From Heligmosomoides polygyrus polygyrus (Eukaryota > Nematoda > Chromadorea > Rhabditida > Heligmosomidae), in the NCBI GenBank assembly GCA_947396885.1, contig OX377202.1, positions 29,689,407 to 29,753,406 of the forward strand: DNA of 64,000 nucleotides, read 5' to 3'. Each line of letters starts with the position of its first letter. Within the stretch, counting starts at the first letter, position 1. The notes below the pieces were generated by a model. It did not search any database. It saw only the letters and a list, made by a program, of their open reading frames with translations, and was not told the DNA's origin. The position numbers were made by a program, and so were the translations under genes. Shown here piece by piece: positions 10,201 to 22,655 of the stretch.

Positions 10201-13200
10201 TGCTAGGTAGTAAGGTAGGAAACGAGAACTCAATTAGGCCATCAAAAAAGCTGAAGACCTAACCTCGTTGATCACGTCCTTTGACGGCCCTCGAAGGCAA
10301 ATTGTGCATGCCGTAGTCTTTTCCGAAGTCACGTAGGTGTAATACCTGTAAGTCGTTTCAAACCATCAACTAGTCAAATAGCAAAACTCAATAGTATGAA
10401 AGACATTACAAAAAACGATTCGGGATTTATAACCCACTCATCGCCAATCTTGGTGATTTCAAATAGGTCGGCTTGCGTTCCCACGTCAGAATCGCGCAGA
10501 TCCGTTGTATCGTTGACAATTCGTGCACCGCACACTCTGAAGGCAAGAGCTGATCATTGAAAATTCGGAGATATTCTGGATTTCTATCCGCTTTCATTCG
10601 TATTCAGGTTTGTGTGTTGGGTAAGGTTCGCTTGCCTACAGTATCTATACTCTTGACGGTGCATATGCATGACCGGCCGACACGCCACCGTTGCGAGAGG
10701 TTATTGCCAGCCCCACCGTCTTCCGCTCATTTTCAAATTTATCTGCGTACTGGTGCATGCATATGCATATAAGAAGCGGATTGACAAACTTCAAAATGAC
10801 TGCAGCCTCTCTACTGCTACTTTACTTCACCATCATCGTGTTAATTCATAAATCATAGACTCGCCATCCAATTGATGTGCTTCATACTGCGGAATAATTA
10901 TCGGATCTCTATTGGTATTCCCAGAGTCTCGTCTTCGTAGAGCGACTGGGAATACCAATAGCTAATTGAGCGTCAATGGAACCACTAAACTGCCACAGGT
11001 GAACACTGAAGCTTTCATGTTCGAATTTTCTATTTCTTAGGGTAACGTTGGAAAGTTGAATCGTTCCTTCTTTTTTCTTGTTTTCTCTCTAAATTGACAT
11101 TTTAAGAAAAATCAAGCCCTGAAAAAACAAGAAACAAGCTGGAAGCATAGTCGCTCCCTGCCGAGTGCACTCAGAATAGGGAACTACGCCTTGCGTCACG
11201 CCCAGGCCAAGCAGAATACAATCCCTTAGAGGTCGGTGAATTGATGCCATGCTTGTCTGAGAAGGACTAAACACAAACTTTCGAGCGGATGGCCACCACA
11301 AGTGATTAAAAGGTTGAATACGAATTCAAACTGCGTGTACCATAACCCACAAAAGTAAAAAGGGCCCCGCATCCTTAAAGGACTGACTATCTCTAAGACC
11401 ATTAACAGTTAAGAATAAAGGATAAAGGACCACGTTACTCAATCCCTTTTGGGACGCGATACGCATTCTACTTCTATGGGATGTCGTTGAGGCGATTTGA
11501 ATGCGTATTTAGCCGTACAATGACTTGCGGTGGCCAGCCGATGAACGTCAAGCGGGTTGTCCTTATCAGACAACTCTGATACCAAATCACGGACCCTGGA
11601 GCGATGGAGGGCTTGGTGGGCCTGGTTGGGAAAACCAAACCAGGAACCTAGTATCGGGCGCACGCGATAGTCGCCACCTCCTCCGACTGCGCTACATGCG
11701 TCCGCCCCCAACAGTTATCCTTGGTAACATAAGTCAATGAATATGTACCGATCTGCAACGTTATAGATGAAATTGCAGATCGTTCTTTTATGGCTAGTCG
11801 ACCTAGGAGGGGCATATAAATATTGCATTACCTTGTTAAATACAAATGTATAGCAAAACACCCCGGGGCTTTCCCTTGACAATTCCTGTCAGACGGATGG
11901 TGGGGAAACACTCACTTCAGGTGTTAGTGAAGCAGGGCAGTACTCTTGCTAATTTCTTTTTTTTTAAATTTTTAATCTTCTAGCTTTTTAATCTTTTTTT
12001 GCCACCGTAATAACATGGAGTGGCCCACTGTCTATCTGAGAAGGAATTGAAACTATCTGTATCAGCGCTCATTTCGTACTCAGGTTTAGTTTTTTCAACA
12101 AATCAGATCAGAGCAGATTCGTACCAACAACATACGAAAGCCAAAGCCATAATGCAAAAAGGAACGAGGCGTCAACACGATAATAGTAGTAACAGTAATT
12201 ACAATAATACAATATGAATTTAACGAAAGTCCATATCTTGTACAGCAAAAATACCGTAAATGAAGACAGAATTGAAGAATTCGTGAAAACACACCAAATA
12301 ACTGGTCAACATACCTAGCCAGCCTATTGTTGTCGGTCTTCTTCACACGTCTGATAGCCGTGATGCCCGCTTTGAGGAGGAAATGCTGAGCCAGGTCGGA
12401 CACTCCCTTTTCGGTGAACACCAAGTCGGGTTTCAAAGCGATGATATCATCACACTGTTTGTGGATCGACTCTTCCTCCTGAAAATATTAATTGCATGAA
12501 ATCGCCCTGAAGTAAAATTTAGAACTAAGAAAAACTAAGCAACCAGATATTCTAACCTGCTCCAAAATTCGACTGATGTCCTCCTCCTTCATGATTTCCA
12601 GCGACGTCTGAGATTCACCTTTTTTGTACTCCAAATTGCAGTCGAGCAACACGATGCGCGGATGCTCAATGCGTCTTCGCATCTTTGCATGGGTGACATC
12701 CTGAAAATGCTAAGCGATTTCCAGCACACAACGTTCTGCCCTACGGTTCTTGACACACCTTATTTAGAACGACTCCCTTGATTACTCTGCAATCCTCGAT
12801 AGTGCCACCGGGAATCTTTTCTATGCGACAGTATCTAAAAAACGAGAAATGAATCCAAAAGATGAAAAATCAGAGCAAAAGAAGAAAACAAGAGCCGCAG
12901 AATCAAAGTTTCCTGTACAGATTAAGTACCTCTTGATGTCGATCTCGCTTGCATTTCCCTTCTCGACTCTGATGGTTTTCACGGCATCCATCGAGATTTG
13001 AACGGCTAGATCCATCCATTTGCTCAACATTTTGGTTCCCAGACAGGACTTCACCACCGCTGCGACCTAATCAACACGAATTTACGCAGATCGTGAAGAA
13101 AGCGAAACGTTGAATTGAAGTCTCACCTCGCTGTCATTGTTTACATTGATAGGTCTGCTGTACTTTTCCTCCGCAAGCTTCACCATATCCTCCAACGCAG

Positions 13201-15933
13201 CTCGGTATGCCTGAAATGTAAGGAGAGATCATTATATCGTAATCCACTAGCTTTTGACACTATTGCACTTTCAAGACACCAGAGGTGGAGGAGAGGTCGA
13301 AACAAAAATCGTCCGAACTTCGCTCAGAAGGGTGCTGATCACGAATCGACATCCGCTTTTGAAATTTCGGTCAACTACGGTTGATTGCAGTGACCAGCGA
13401 GGGTTGTTTGGGTGGTGATCACAAATCTGACATCTGTTTTTGGTATTATGCTGGAGTACGGTAGGTTACTGTAGGCACGGGTGTCTAGGTCATAGTCACC
13501 GATTTCGCCAAAACTTCGCCCACAGTGAAGACATCAGTGTGCTGATCACGAATCTGAGATCCGTTTTTGGCATTACGCTAGAGTACAGCAGGTTACTGTA
13601 GGTAAGGGTGACTACGGTCATGGTCATCGATTTCATTCAAACCTTGCCCAGGTCAGCTGTCGGGGTGCTAATCACGAATCTGGAATCTGATTTAGGTATT
13701 ACGCCATTCTAAATGTTCCTTAGGCATATGCTGTACTTCGGCAATCCAGCGCGGAACACACTGCATGACGAGCTAGAGATCGCACTGATCACATCACACA
13801 TGCACCCTGCTTCTCTCCGGCGACAGTTGCGCGGTTCGCTACGCACTGCATACCACCCGCCCAGCAATGTCCCCGACGCGTCGACGAAGTTAACATACGC
13901 CTTAACCGCACCTACCGTACCCCAGTGTAACACCAAAAACGAATGTCGGATTTGTCTTCAGCACCCCAAATGACACCCATAGACTAGGTTTGGGGTAAAT
14001 CAGTGACTATTACCTTAGACACCCGTGCCTAACGTAGCCTACCGCAGTCCAGCGCAATAACAAAACCGGATAACAGATTCGTAACCAGCACCCCAAATAA
14101 CCCCCTGGGAGAAGTTTGGGCGAAATCGATGACTATGACCTTGACAGCCTTAGTCACCCGTACATACCGTAACCTACCGTAATCGGCCGAAATTTCGAAA
14201 AGGGACGTCAGATTGTGATCAGCACCCCGAATAACTTCTCTGCGGAGTTTCGGACGAAATTCTTTTTCGACCTCTCCTCAAAATCCTTTAAAAAAAACCC
14301 GCACCGTGTAACAACACGGTGCGGATTTTTTGAGGATTGCTTACAATACAACCATGATCCCTACCTGAATGATAATCGTCGGGTGGATTTTCTGCTCTAA
14401 GAATGGCTGTGCTTGAGCCATCACTTCACCAGCAAGAACAATCACAGATGTAGTTCCATCTCCGGTCTCCTCATCCTTAAAACCTAGCAACATTAAAATT
14501 GAGGTAGCATGAGACAAAAGGTAAATAAGAAGCCTGGTGGCAGAAATCCTTAATTCATGAATTGAAGAATAACAGTGGAAGCATTAGACGGAGTAACCGC
14601 AACTGACTAAAGGGATTCTAAACGCTGACGAGGAGGAGAGCACAGATTTATGTAGGGGAAGGCACTCCAGGGTGTGGCTCAAGTGACGCACCCGTGCTAA
14701 AATTGCCTACACTTTGGAGTTCCCTCCTCAGTCCAAAACGGAAGCAAATATAACGTGGATCTTTAATCGAACCGAGGAGATAAGACTGTATTTACATTCG
14801 CTGCAAGTAGCTACTCGCCGCGGCATGCTATGGTATCCCCCCCCCCCCCAACCAACTACCATAGCGCCAAGCCCCGTTTTTCTTCTCTTTTCCATTTCTC
14901 TATGAAACACGGGTTTCAAAATTTCCGCTCTAAACATGATTTTACGGAGCGTTCAATAATAAGCGCGAATGAAGGTGTGAGGAGATATACAACGACAAAA
15001 ACCAACCTGCGTTCTAGCAATTTCGATCATGCTCTTCGCTGCAGGATGTTTGACGGTGATTTCCCTGAAGCATGTTAGTAGCAAATAGGGCAACCACAGA
15101 TGAAGAATGGAGGAAAAGTGCTGCCGCGATGTCTACCAATAGCAACCTTGAATACCAAATCAAGCTGAAGCTGCGATACGAAGAGAGAAACCAATTCACT
15201 CACATTGCAAGACTCCTACATCTCATTTTCATGCCATCAGGCATGAAAGGCACCTAAGGCTTTACCTTCCTGTTCCAAAATCGCAGGCGAGATCAAACTT
15301 TCTCACTTACAGAAATCTTAAGGACTTGAATTTATTATTAGGTGAGGATGAGAATATCATAAACATGTCCGTGAGTTCGTTCAAGTCTTTAATGGTACTT
15401 AATAAGTTATGTTAAACGTGCTGTGTTTAGTTTTCTGTTTGTTGTAGTATGTGTAATTTAGTATTTGTTTTTCTGTCATTACTTATGTAATGCATGACTA
15501 TGTTCATGTCTGATAAATAAATAAATAAATAAATAAATAATAAAGCGTTGTCAACATACACCCATGACCACGAAGCAACGAGATCGACTCACCTCAAGAT
15601 GGCGTTGCCGTCATTGGTCATAACGATACCTCCCATGGGATCCATGAGCATCTTCAGCATGGCTCTTGGCCCAAGGCTAGTGCGGATCACATCGGCTATG
15701 GTCTAAATGAAGCCTCTGAAGTTTGCTTGAAGTTTCTTCAGTGCCTAACGATCGACGATGTCTTACCAGTTTAAGCTGAGAAGGGAGACTAAGAGATCAG
15801 GGGATTCTAGGTCGAGAAGAAATTCACGAATACTCACCTTGCAAGCGTTGATGTTGCCGATTTGCACATGGTGGCCACTTTCTCTTTTCGTGCCCTGACT
15901 GAGCACGATGATAGGACCCTGACCACGCATCAT
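7297..15933 (-). CDS. cct-3: T-complex protein 1 subunit gamma (CCT3 chaperonin)
   Basis: Gamma subunit of the cytosolic CCT/TRiC chaperonin, the ATP-driven double ring that folds actin, tubulin and other proteins. Sixteen exons join in phase into 542 codons, close to the usual 540-545 for the family. They are 15838-15933, 15593-15702, 15007-15064, 14365-14475, 13127-13210, 12930-13066, 12759-12834, 12557-12700, 12315-12478, 10438-10536, 10264-10345, 10066-10167, 9930-10004, 9571-9699, 9152-9229 and 7297-7380. The ATP-site motif GDGTTS lies near residue 98 (exon 4). The amino end carries TKRESG, GNINACK and [17 protein letters not shown]; the middle has [20 protein letters not shown]; the end has [15 protein letters not shown] and [12 protein letters not shown]. 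All introns are GT-AG. Intron 4 (13211-14364) holds a 1-kb foldback element, and intron 9 (10537-12314) holds a SINE and a perfect hairpin. The start is ATGATG just after a trans-splice-like acceptor. Confidence 0.97.
10909..10961. repeat. Perfect 16-bp stem-loop in cct-3 intron 9
   Basis: CTATTGGTATTCCCAG at 10909-10924 is repeated as its exact reverse complement at 10946-10961 around a 21-base loop. It lies in intron 9 of cct-3 and is probably a small foldback or MITE remnant. Confidence 0.8.
11412..11712 (-). repeat. tRNA-derived SINE copy in cct-3 intron 9
   Basis: The head on the minus strand has an A-box-like GTAGCGCAGTCGGAGG near 11690 and a decayed B box. The body matches the copies at 48455 and 61140 (GCGGTGGCCAGCCGATGAAC, reversed), and the 3' tail contains repeated CCTTTAT units (seen as AAGGATAAAGG at about 11418). 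It is inserted in the same orientation as cct-3. Confidence 0.85.
13267..14280. mobile_element. 1-kb foldback element, copy 1 (in cct-3 intron 4)
   Basis: The left half repeats a block of about 135 bp containing GCTGATCACGAATCTG, ATCCGTTTTTGG, GAGTACGG-AGGTTACTG and ACGGGTG. The right half carries the same blocks inverted (CCGTAACCTACCGTA, GTGATCAGCACCCC, TTTCGACCTCTCCTC). A non-repeated spacer lies around 13700-13920. There is no transposase ORF. A second copy sits at 50098-51147. It fills most of intron 4 without disturbing the flanking splice sites. Confidence 0.85.
14277..14341. repeat. Hairpin next to the exon 4 donor of cct-3
   Basis: CCGCACCGTGT at about 14300-14310 pairs exactly with ACACGGTGCGG at about 14314-14324. 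Imperfect A-rich and T-rich flanks (AAATCCTTTAAAAAAAA versus TTTTTTGAGGATT) extend the stem. It lies 24 bases inside intron 4 from the donor. Confidence 0.75.
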
Positions 15934-15946
15934 CTTTACCCTGAAA
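15934..15946 (-). promoter_or_regulatory. Candidate spliced-leader acceptor for cct-3
   Basis: On the minus strand the sequence CATTTCAG is followed by GGTAAAG and then the cct-3 ATG. A 3' splice site seven bases before the start codon, with no upstream coding exon needed, is the usual form of a nematode trans-splice site. Confidence 0.7.
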
Positions 15947-17983
15947 TGCATGCGGTACACCTGATCCTTTGCAACTCAAAAACAAGGAGGTAAGACGTGG
16001 CGCAGGTCGCGAAATGAGCGCCCACCATCATTCGCTTTTGAATTTCCTACGAAACGCGTCCAGAAACCTTTAAAATTAGAAAGAAATCACGGGTACATAA
16101 CCGTAAAAGGACGCCTAAGTTCGCAGGAGATAGTGTGAAATTGTGAGATATGGAAGAAATGCAGGGAAGACCTCGAAAGTCGAGAAATTCACCAAAATCT
16201 TTAAAAAAAATCTGGTCCATCTAACGTTCGGAGGCGCTTCTGAACGGTGCCCGATGAAAATTTAGTAATAACATATCAAAATTTGTTAACTACACCAGCT
16301 TCGCAGCCCAGATAGCTCCGAATTCCTGGATGGGGAAGGCGCGTTACCCAGCCACTCCACGCTTTAATCAATCGCATGCGTCTGGACTCAAGCCTCCGAT
16401 CTCATATACTCTCAATCATTGCTACTTAATTTGTTTCGACCTCGTCAACGCAGTTGTTTTTCATGGAACAATGTGTTCGACATACTCATAAATGCATTAC
16501 ACAGGATGCCATCCCCTCCAACTAAGATAGCAATCGCAAGCGTGGTTGATTCATGCAATTCCGTGTGCCAAGACTGGTCACATTATGAAGTTGTTTAGCC
16601 TCAGCCTCAAAGGGAGCATGCAATCCAACAAGTGTCCGAGCTCGGGCTAATATCCCAATAACGGCCGAAAAAAAAAACTGGTCGAAGCATTTTCGGTCAT
16701 GAAATTTCACAACCTTAATCGATCAGACGTATACCCAGCAATGAACGCTGGAGTTCTAGGCTGGCATACATAACCACCCTACTACCCGAGTGCACCGTAT
16801 CGCACATGATCTGCCAATCCTGTAAGGCCCTTACAAACATTTTCACCAAACGGAGCGACGAAGCAGAACTACGGAAACTTCAAAAGATGTTTTGGAGGAG
16901 TACAGAGACTCTCGGTCTCGCGATGTAGGCCTTTATTCAGCACTTTATTGCCGTCTTGGAACTTGAGCCCCTCCTTGCGTCTTTTGTTGAATAAACGGCG
17001 AAGCATCGTTGATTTAGAACTAGGAAACGTTGATTTAGTCGATCTTCACCTGGAAAAAACTGATGCTATAACAACGGAGCTCAAGCAACTAACGATTTTA
17101 AAGAGAAGTGACCTTCACAAGACTAAAAACCAACGAGCCCCTACACCCATAACCTCACTTTTTTCACATTCACACAACATAACGCTTATTTGAAGCTTAT
17201 CAAGTGGAACATTGAAGTAGAAAGCAGAACCTCAAAATTACTTCTGCTTTCCCGCTCATTCTACAATTCAGCGACTGTTCAGCAGCCACCCACCATGACA
17301 ATCACTGCACCACTGTACTCGTTGGGAAGCTAAAGGCCCACCTATTCCCTACAATAGCATGGATAGCCCACCAAAATACTTGAAGCAAAGCGGTCCGAGC
17401 ACGGTGTAAATTCCATGCTCGAAGATTCCGCTCTATTAAAGGACGAGCAGTACCGGCAACGGATCTCGCCGTGAGACCCACGCCATTTCCGCGCAGCGTT
17501 GCCCGAGCTGCTCCCGATATCGCCGCGTTCTCCGTTGCCAGCTACTCGTGGAGCTAAATGTGTCTGGATTCCTTTGTCGTATGTTGTGGAAAGCGCCTCG
17601 ATGTTGTCCGTCGGGTGCTCCCGCGTCCTCCGGAAAGTCCTATTTGGTGTCCGCCCTTTTTCCTACAATTCAGCGAGGACGGACGGACAAGACACTGTCA
17701 ATTACACATTTTCCTAGCGATGTGGAATGTCCAGGAAAGACGGAATCCGAAACTGGAGGAAGTCGAAGCCTATCACCTAGTCCTTTTGTGGCGTTATGTG
17801 TTCTTGCGGCAACCGATCAAGTTATTTTTAACTTGCACTCTCGCTTGCGCATTTCCTTTTTATCATCGAATCTCTTATTCGTACCGAAAGATGGTCCCGC
17901 ACCGATTGCTATTCCGGTAACGGTTTGGAAACCCGGTATACTACTACGAGAAAACTGTTTCCTACATTCGTTATACTTTGGGA
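15941..17983. other. Intergenic, no gene recognised
   Basis: This is upstream of cct-3, and any cct-3 promoter should be here, but I can point to no specific element. A plus-strand stretch at about 16800-17190 reads as a charged, decaying protein (for example SDEAELRKLQKMFWR) with stops and looks like a transposon relic. Confidence 0.4.
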
Positions 17984-17991
17984 TAAATGCC

Positions 17992-18467
17992 GGTGCAATC
18001 CTAGTTGGTGGTGGCCACTCTAGAACGAATTTCTGATGTAACGAAACTTAGTAAATGGGCGACAACATGTAGAAATAAATAAACTACCCCAACATGGTTA
18101 GACACAGTTGCAAGCCGGGAGTAGAGAACCTAAAAAGGGTCATTCTCGGTGCAAATAGCATGGGGAGGATCAATTTCAAGGAGCCAAAACAGATAACATC
18201 TGTAAAATAAAATAAAATTGAGCTGAGACACCGTCAACCAACGTTTTGGACACTGACAGGACAATGTACTTCACGTCCCAATCCATTGCACAAATCTCGA
18301 CCAAGCTTGTAAATGTTATATATTCTCATGTTTTTAGTGTTATTTATCCTGATTTCCTTAGTGCAGTTGTTTCCTTAGGAGTGATAGGTTCAATATGTTT
18401 CAATACTGAACAAATTCAGTTCTTATGAAATCGCTTAAGAGTGGCCACCACCAACTAGGATTGCACC
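17992..18467. mobile_element. 476-bp element with 30-bp perfect TIRs and 8-bp TSD
   Basis: GGTGCAATCCTAGTTGGTGG begins a 30-base segment at 17992-18021 that is repeated as an exact reverse complement at 18438-18467. Immediately outside each end is the direct repeat TAAATGCC (17984-17991 and 18468-18475). There is no internal transposase. An 8-bp target duplication is typical of hAT-type elements, although the terminal bases are not the common hAT ones. Confidence 0.88.
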
Positions 18468-18475
18468 TAAATGCC

Positions 18476-21282
18476 GTTATGAGCCATTGCTGAGCCGCAC
18501 GCTGAGGTCTAGTTATAACTGTCGCATGAAAATTGTCATCAAATAAGCTATGAATTTCGTTTCGGTGCAATCCCAGTAAGGGACGGGGTATATCTTAGGG
18601 GTTGAAATGGAAGCACATGCAAAATAATGTATAAAGTAAGCCAGCCACCAGATTCTCGAGGAAGTGCAAAGGGTTGGGGTGGGTACGTCAAGAGGAAGAC
18701 CCCGATTGGAGTTGTACCATCGTCTCATTGAAGTGCTCAAGTGGAGGTTGCTTTGTGAATGTCCGTTGTTAGGTTGCTTATAATGTATCACTCCATAGAT
18801 CTCATCGAAGTGCCTATTCATTATTGTTTCAAGTAACGTTTACTCTGTAGAGGACAAACTGAACCACTAAAAACCTGCTCTAGCAATGCTGCTTTCTCAT
18901 TTTGAACAACCAGGAGATGCACGTTGTATGGGGGGGGGGGGTAAGAAGAAGATCCCTCGTATCACTATCTGACAGCGTTGTCTGTATACCCTACCCAGAG
19001 CAGGCACAACACTTTCTTTCCTATACCACGTTTTTAAGGTGTTGATGTAAGAACAACCATTGCAAAACCAGGTCAGGGCGCATTCATGTATCACCAAAAC
19101 TCACTCTGGTGGAGAACACCTCACTACTGGAAAGTGTCCGAATTGTATAACTCACATAGAGACGAACAATATGAGCCACCGCGATCGAGAATAGTGTACG
19201 GGCTAGTTCTGTTCAAAATAGATCCATCCAAAATTGCTTCAAACTTCATGATATCCCCAATCCATAGCTCCACGGACTTGGCCAGCGCTGACGTGGTCCC
19301 AGACATGATGGTCTCTCTACGATGTGGCTTACGGTTGCAGTTTTAAACCGTAGTGCTCTAGAAGACACGTAATGTAGCGCAGGCTTAGATGTCCTCCTAG
19401 AGTTGTAGTGCAAATGCATCCGTGTTCAGCGTTTAGAAATCTTAAATGGCGGGTTTTGTAGAGACAAATGGGAGATCCTTCTTTCCAGATTTGCATCCAG
19501 AAGGGTTTTTCTGTATCTCCTCTTCCTCACTGCTGTCGTCTTTCGCTGCAAAATCTTTACCGCACCAGTTAACCTGTGAATTTTTTTCAGTTCAAGGCTG
19601 CTTCTGTCGGAGTCACATCGAAGTTGAGTCTGATATGTTCCCGCAGCGCGGTGAGTTAAACGTTCGACGTTCATGCGTATCCCAATACTCCAAGTGTACG
19701 ATCATATAGAACGAATGTTTCAGATAGCTACTTCGGCGGCGGTGGACGATTCCCATCCTATCCAGAGGTATCGCTTGCACAGTGCACGTATCAAGTTTCT
19801 GCCTTATCGGGAGGTCCTTTGGGAAAATTCATCTTTATCTAAATGTCGAACATTTGCATGATATAGCCTTCTTCAGAATTGCTTTAGGAATCTCATTCTT
19901 AGCTCCGATCCAACCAGTAAACAGATTCGACATTTTATGGGGTTATGTTAAGGGCAAAAGATTTATTGGCGCAGAGGGTGATCATGTAGGACAACCGTGT
20001 ACAACGCTTAGTGTTGTAAGAGATTAAAATTTCATGTAGCATCAGTGTATTCTACCCCTGTGGGGTGGACTGAGCTAGGACATTTCTGGTGTAATTGGGA
20101 ATAAATGTGCCTTCCTACCAAGACGAATATCCGCTGAGTACAAGATGATCCATGCGAACCTATTTGCGCCGATCCTTTTATTGTCTACGATACCCTTCAT
20201 TGGTAAAATGTGCGAAAGCACAGCAGTCGCCACTAAGCGCTGAATCGTCCCCCGTTGGGCTTTGTATGACCCTTGGCACGATGACTCAGACAAACACTCT
20301 GTCTTCTTCGGGCGACTAAGATTGTTACATGGTTTATACGGTTAGTCGCTCATTTGTGGCCATGGCATCGTATTTTTCCTCTACTCTCCCTAGGGATAGT
20401 ATGTGATGAAAGGGGTTTGGGCGGGTAGTTTACTCCGAACTTTTGCACACTCTGAAGAGGGTGAAGGCGCCAAAACGTAATCCACGATAAACCGTGTAAT
20501 AGTCTTGGTCAACAGCTCGAAGAAGACGTCGTATCTGTCTGAACGCTGAATCGATTTTCAATTCGATCCGCACACATTGATGGGATGCTAGAATTTCACT
20601 TATGCTTAGATGTAGACTACAGTAAGCAGCACAAAGAGATTGAGTAACATGAGGAAATTGAAATTTATGTCCCATGAGGGAAGCCTATTTTTGGCTCCCT
20701 ACGTTTCTTTTTGGTGAGGCTTTTTTATGCTTATATCTACGGAGTGTGTTGGCCAACACAATGAGTTGGATGAACGGCTGATGGGCAAGTCAGCACTTTT
20801 CGTCCCAGACATGCCTGGTGTTGTTACGCCAGTCGGAAAGAATGTTAGATTTGATGGGCAGGGCCTGAAGCGAACTTATGATTGATTCGTTTTGCTGTGG
20901 TAGAACACTCCGGAAATGCTTTCAGTAATCCTGACTTTGGAAATGGATTTTCTTTTCCATCTTCCAGGAATACCCGTTTGCGAGTGTTGCAATGGAGGGC
21001 GATACCTTCTTTTAAGCTGAAAAAGCTACTCAGGAAATGTAGATTTACCTTTGGGAGTGTGGAGCCAAAACACGCCACCTTTTGTGGGCATCCTGGTCCA
21101 GAACCGGCGTACTAGAGCAACCGCGAGTCGTTGTGTTGGACAAACACGCATCGGAATGTCCTCAACGGTATTGCCTAGCAAGGCTCTCGGCACATCCCAC
21201 AAGCGAATTGTTTAGCGCTTACCCATATCCTTTATGTTTCAAACCAAAAATCCCGAGAAATTAACTTTTTGCTAACCGCTCG
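18476..21282. other. No gene recognised
   Basis: Many ORFs of 60-100 codons overlap on both strands with no frame clearly coding. Some minus-strand pieces (around 19124-19306, 19426-19674 and 20075-20293) read like fragments of an old retroelement, but I cannot name a domain. Confidence 0.35.
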
Positions 21283-21450
21283 AGGTGGTTATGGTGGATC
21301 TTTATTCGTCAGGCCTTTCGATGCTCCCGTCTTCTTCAGAGGCCTGAACGTGGGGCAAGTATTAGATAAGCGATTTACCCCACCAAACCTATCCCACTCT
21401 ATCGGTCGAAACGCTAGGCCTGGCAAATAAAGATCCACCATAACAACCTT
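21283..21450. repeat. Inverted-repeat element of about 168 bp with a CTGAAGA...CGAAA core
   Basis: AGGTGGTTATGGTGGATCTT begins one arm and the other arm is its near-exact reverse complement. On the minus strand the interior reads CTGAAGA, then 12 bases, then CGAAAGG. This arrangement recurs at 55685 and resembles the ends of Penelope-like elements, some of which carry hammerhead ribozymes. Confidence 0.6.
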
Positions 21451-22655
21451 GAGCGGCACAAGCAAAAATATTGACAACTATTATCTACGATGCCGAGGTT
21501 TTATGACGAGAGAAGCTGGAGACTTTTTTGCTAACGTTTGTGAACAACTACAAGTGCTAATGGGTGGGGGAATTCATTAAAATTGCTTCGTTGCTACAAG
21601 ATGTTGCCGATGGTGTGCGAGAACCTTGTTTTCCAATTGGAGATCATTCATCTGTCTTCATAACAGTGTTCTCTTGAGTTCATGATTTACTTATTTCATT
21701 TATTCATGACGTGGACCAGGGCCACAATGCAATGTTAGTATATACTACCAACAAACTCAACCAAAAACAAATAAATAAAACTGTAGGCACTCAATGTACA
21801 CGTAAAAGCTGCTTCGTTAAACTTTGCAAAGATAGACCTTAGACTTCCTCATTTGTACTCAAATGTGATTGAACTCCCTTAAAGTAGCTTGCTCGCTCTC
21901 GCGATTTTACCACCGAAACATAAAGCCTGAGCTTCCTTTTCTCTTTGTCAGCCTAGTGCCAAAAAAGTTGAGTGGGCTTAATAGTTCTGTCAGAACACAG
22001 CGCGCCGTAGAGCTACTGATACCTTTGTGAGATTTACTGGCTGGACATTGCACATTGCTTCTATTGTTTCCGTTTTCATTTAAGGTGGATCGCTCGTTCA
22101 ACCTCGGTTTTGATGGGCGTCCTAAATTTGGTGACCGTGGTCTCGATGGTTTTCGCAACCCTCCTTACCCTAGGAGTCTCCTAGACGATTTCTCCGGTAC
22201 AGTTTTAAGAGGTACCCCTCTGTTTGTTACCTCTCTTAAGCGCACGATGCGGTTGTGCAGAATTGGACCTTTCAGAGGAAGACTGGCGTACGTCAAGTTT
22301 CATGCGGCGTTCAGATTCCTTGCACGACGTTCCATCTGAGTGAGTTTGCAGTCGCTAAGTAATTTGATCCTCTGGCTCATCCTAGTTGAGTTTGACTAAT
22401 GTATTTTCATTAAGTTCGTGGATATCGGACGGAAGGCCTTCGGTGAGTGGTGTTTATATTTGTTGATTCCGGCCAAGAGACTACACAATGTCCTGTTTTT
22501 TAGAGAACAGCTGGGAGTGGTAATTGGAGGAAAGAGGATTATCGCTCTTCTGGCGGAATACCAGGCGACGACTGGAGGCGTGAGAGGTAATTCGCTGTTG
22601 CGGCATAGTGTCGGGCTGTATTTTCGGAGCTAATTTCATTTCATTTATTAAACAT
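21451..22655. other. No gene recognised
   Basis: The basic, glycine/proline-rich ORFs at 21907-22158 (minus) and 22055-22339 (plus) overlap each other. Neither has a recognisable domain or clear splice context. They may be decayed retroelement sequence. Confidence 0.35.

Noticed and set aside
17548..18036. 162-codon plus-strand ORF
   Set aside because: It overlaps another ORF of similar length in a second frame and runs into the TIR of the element at 17992. It has no domain or splice support.
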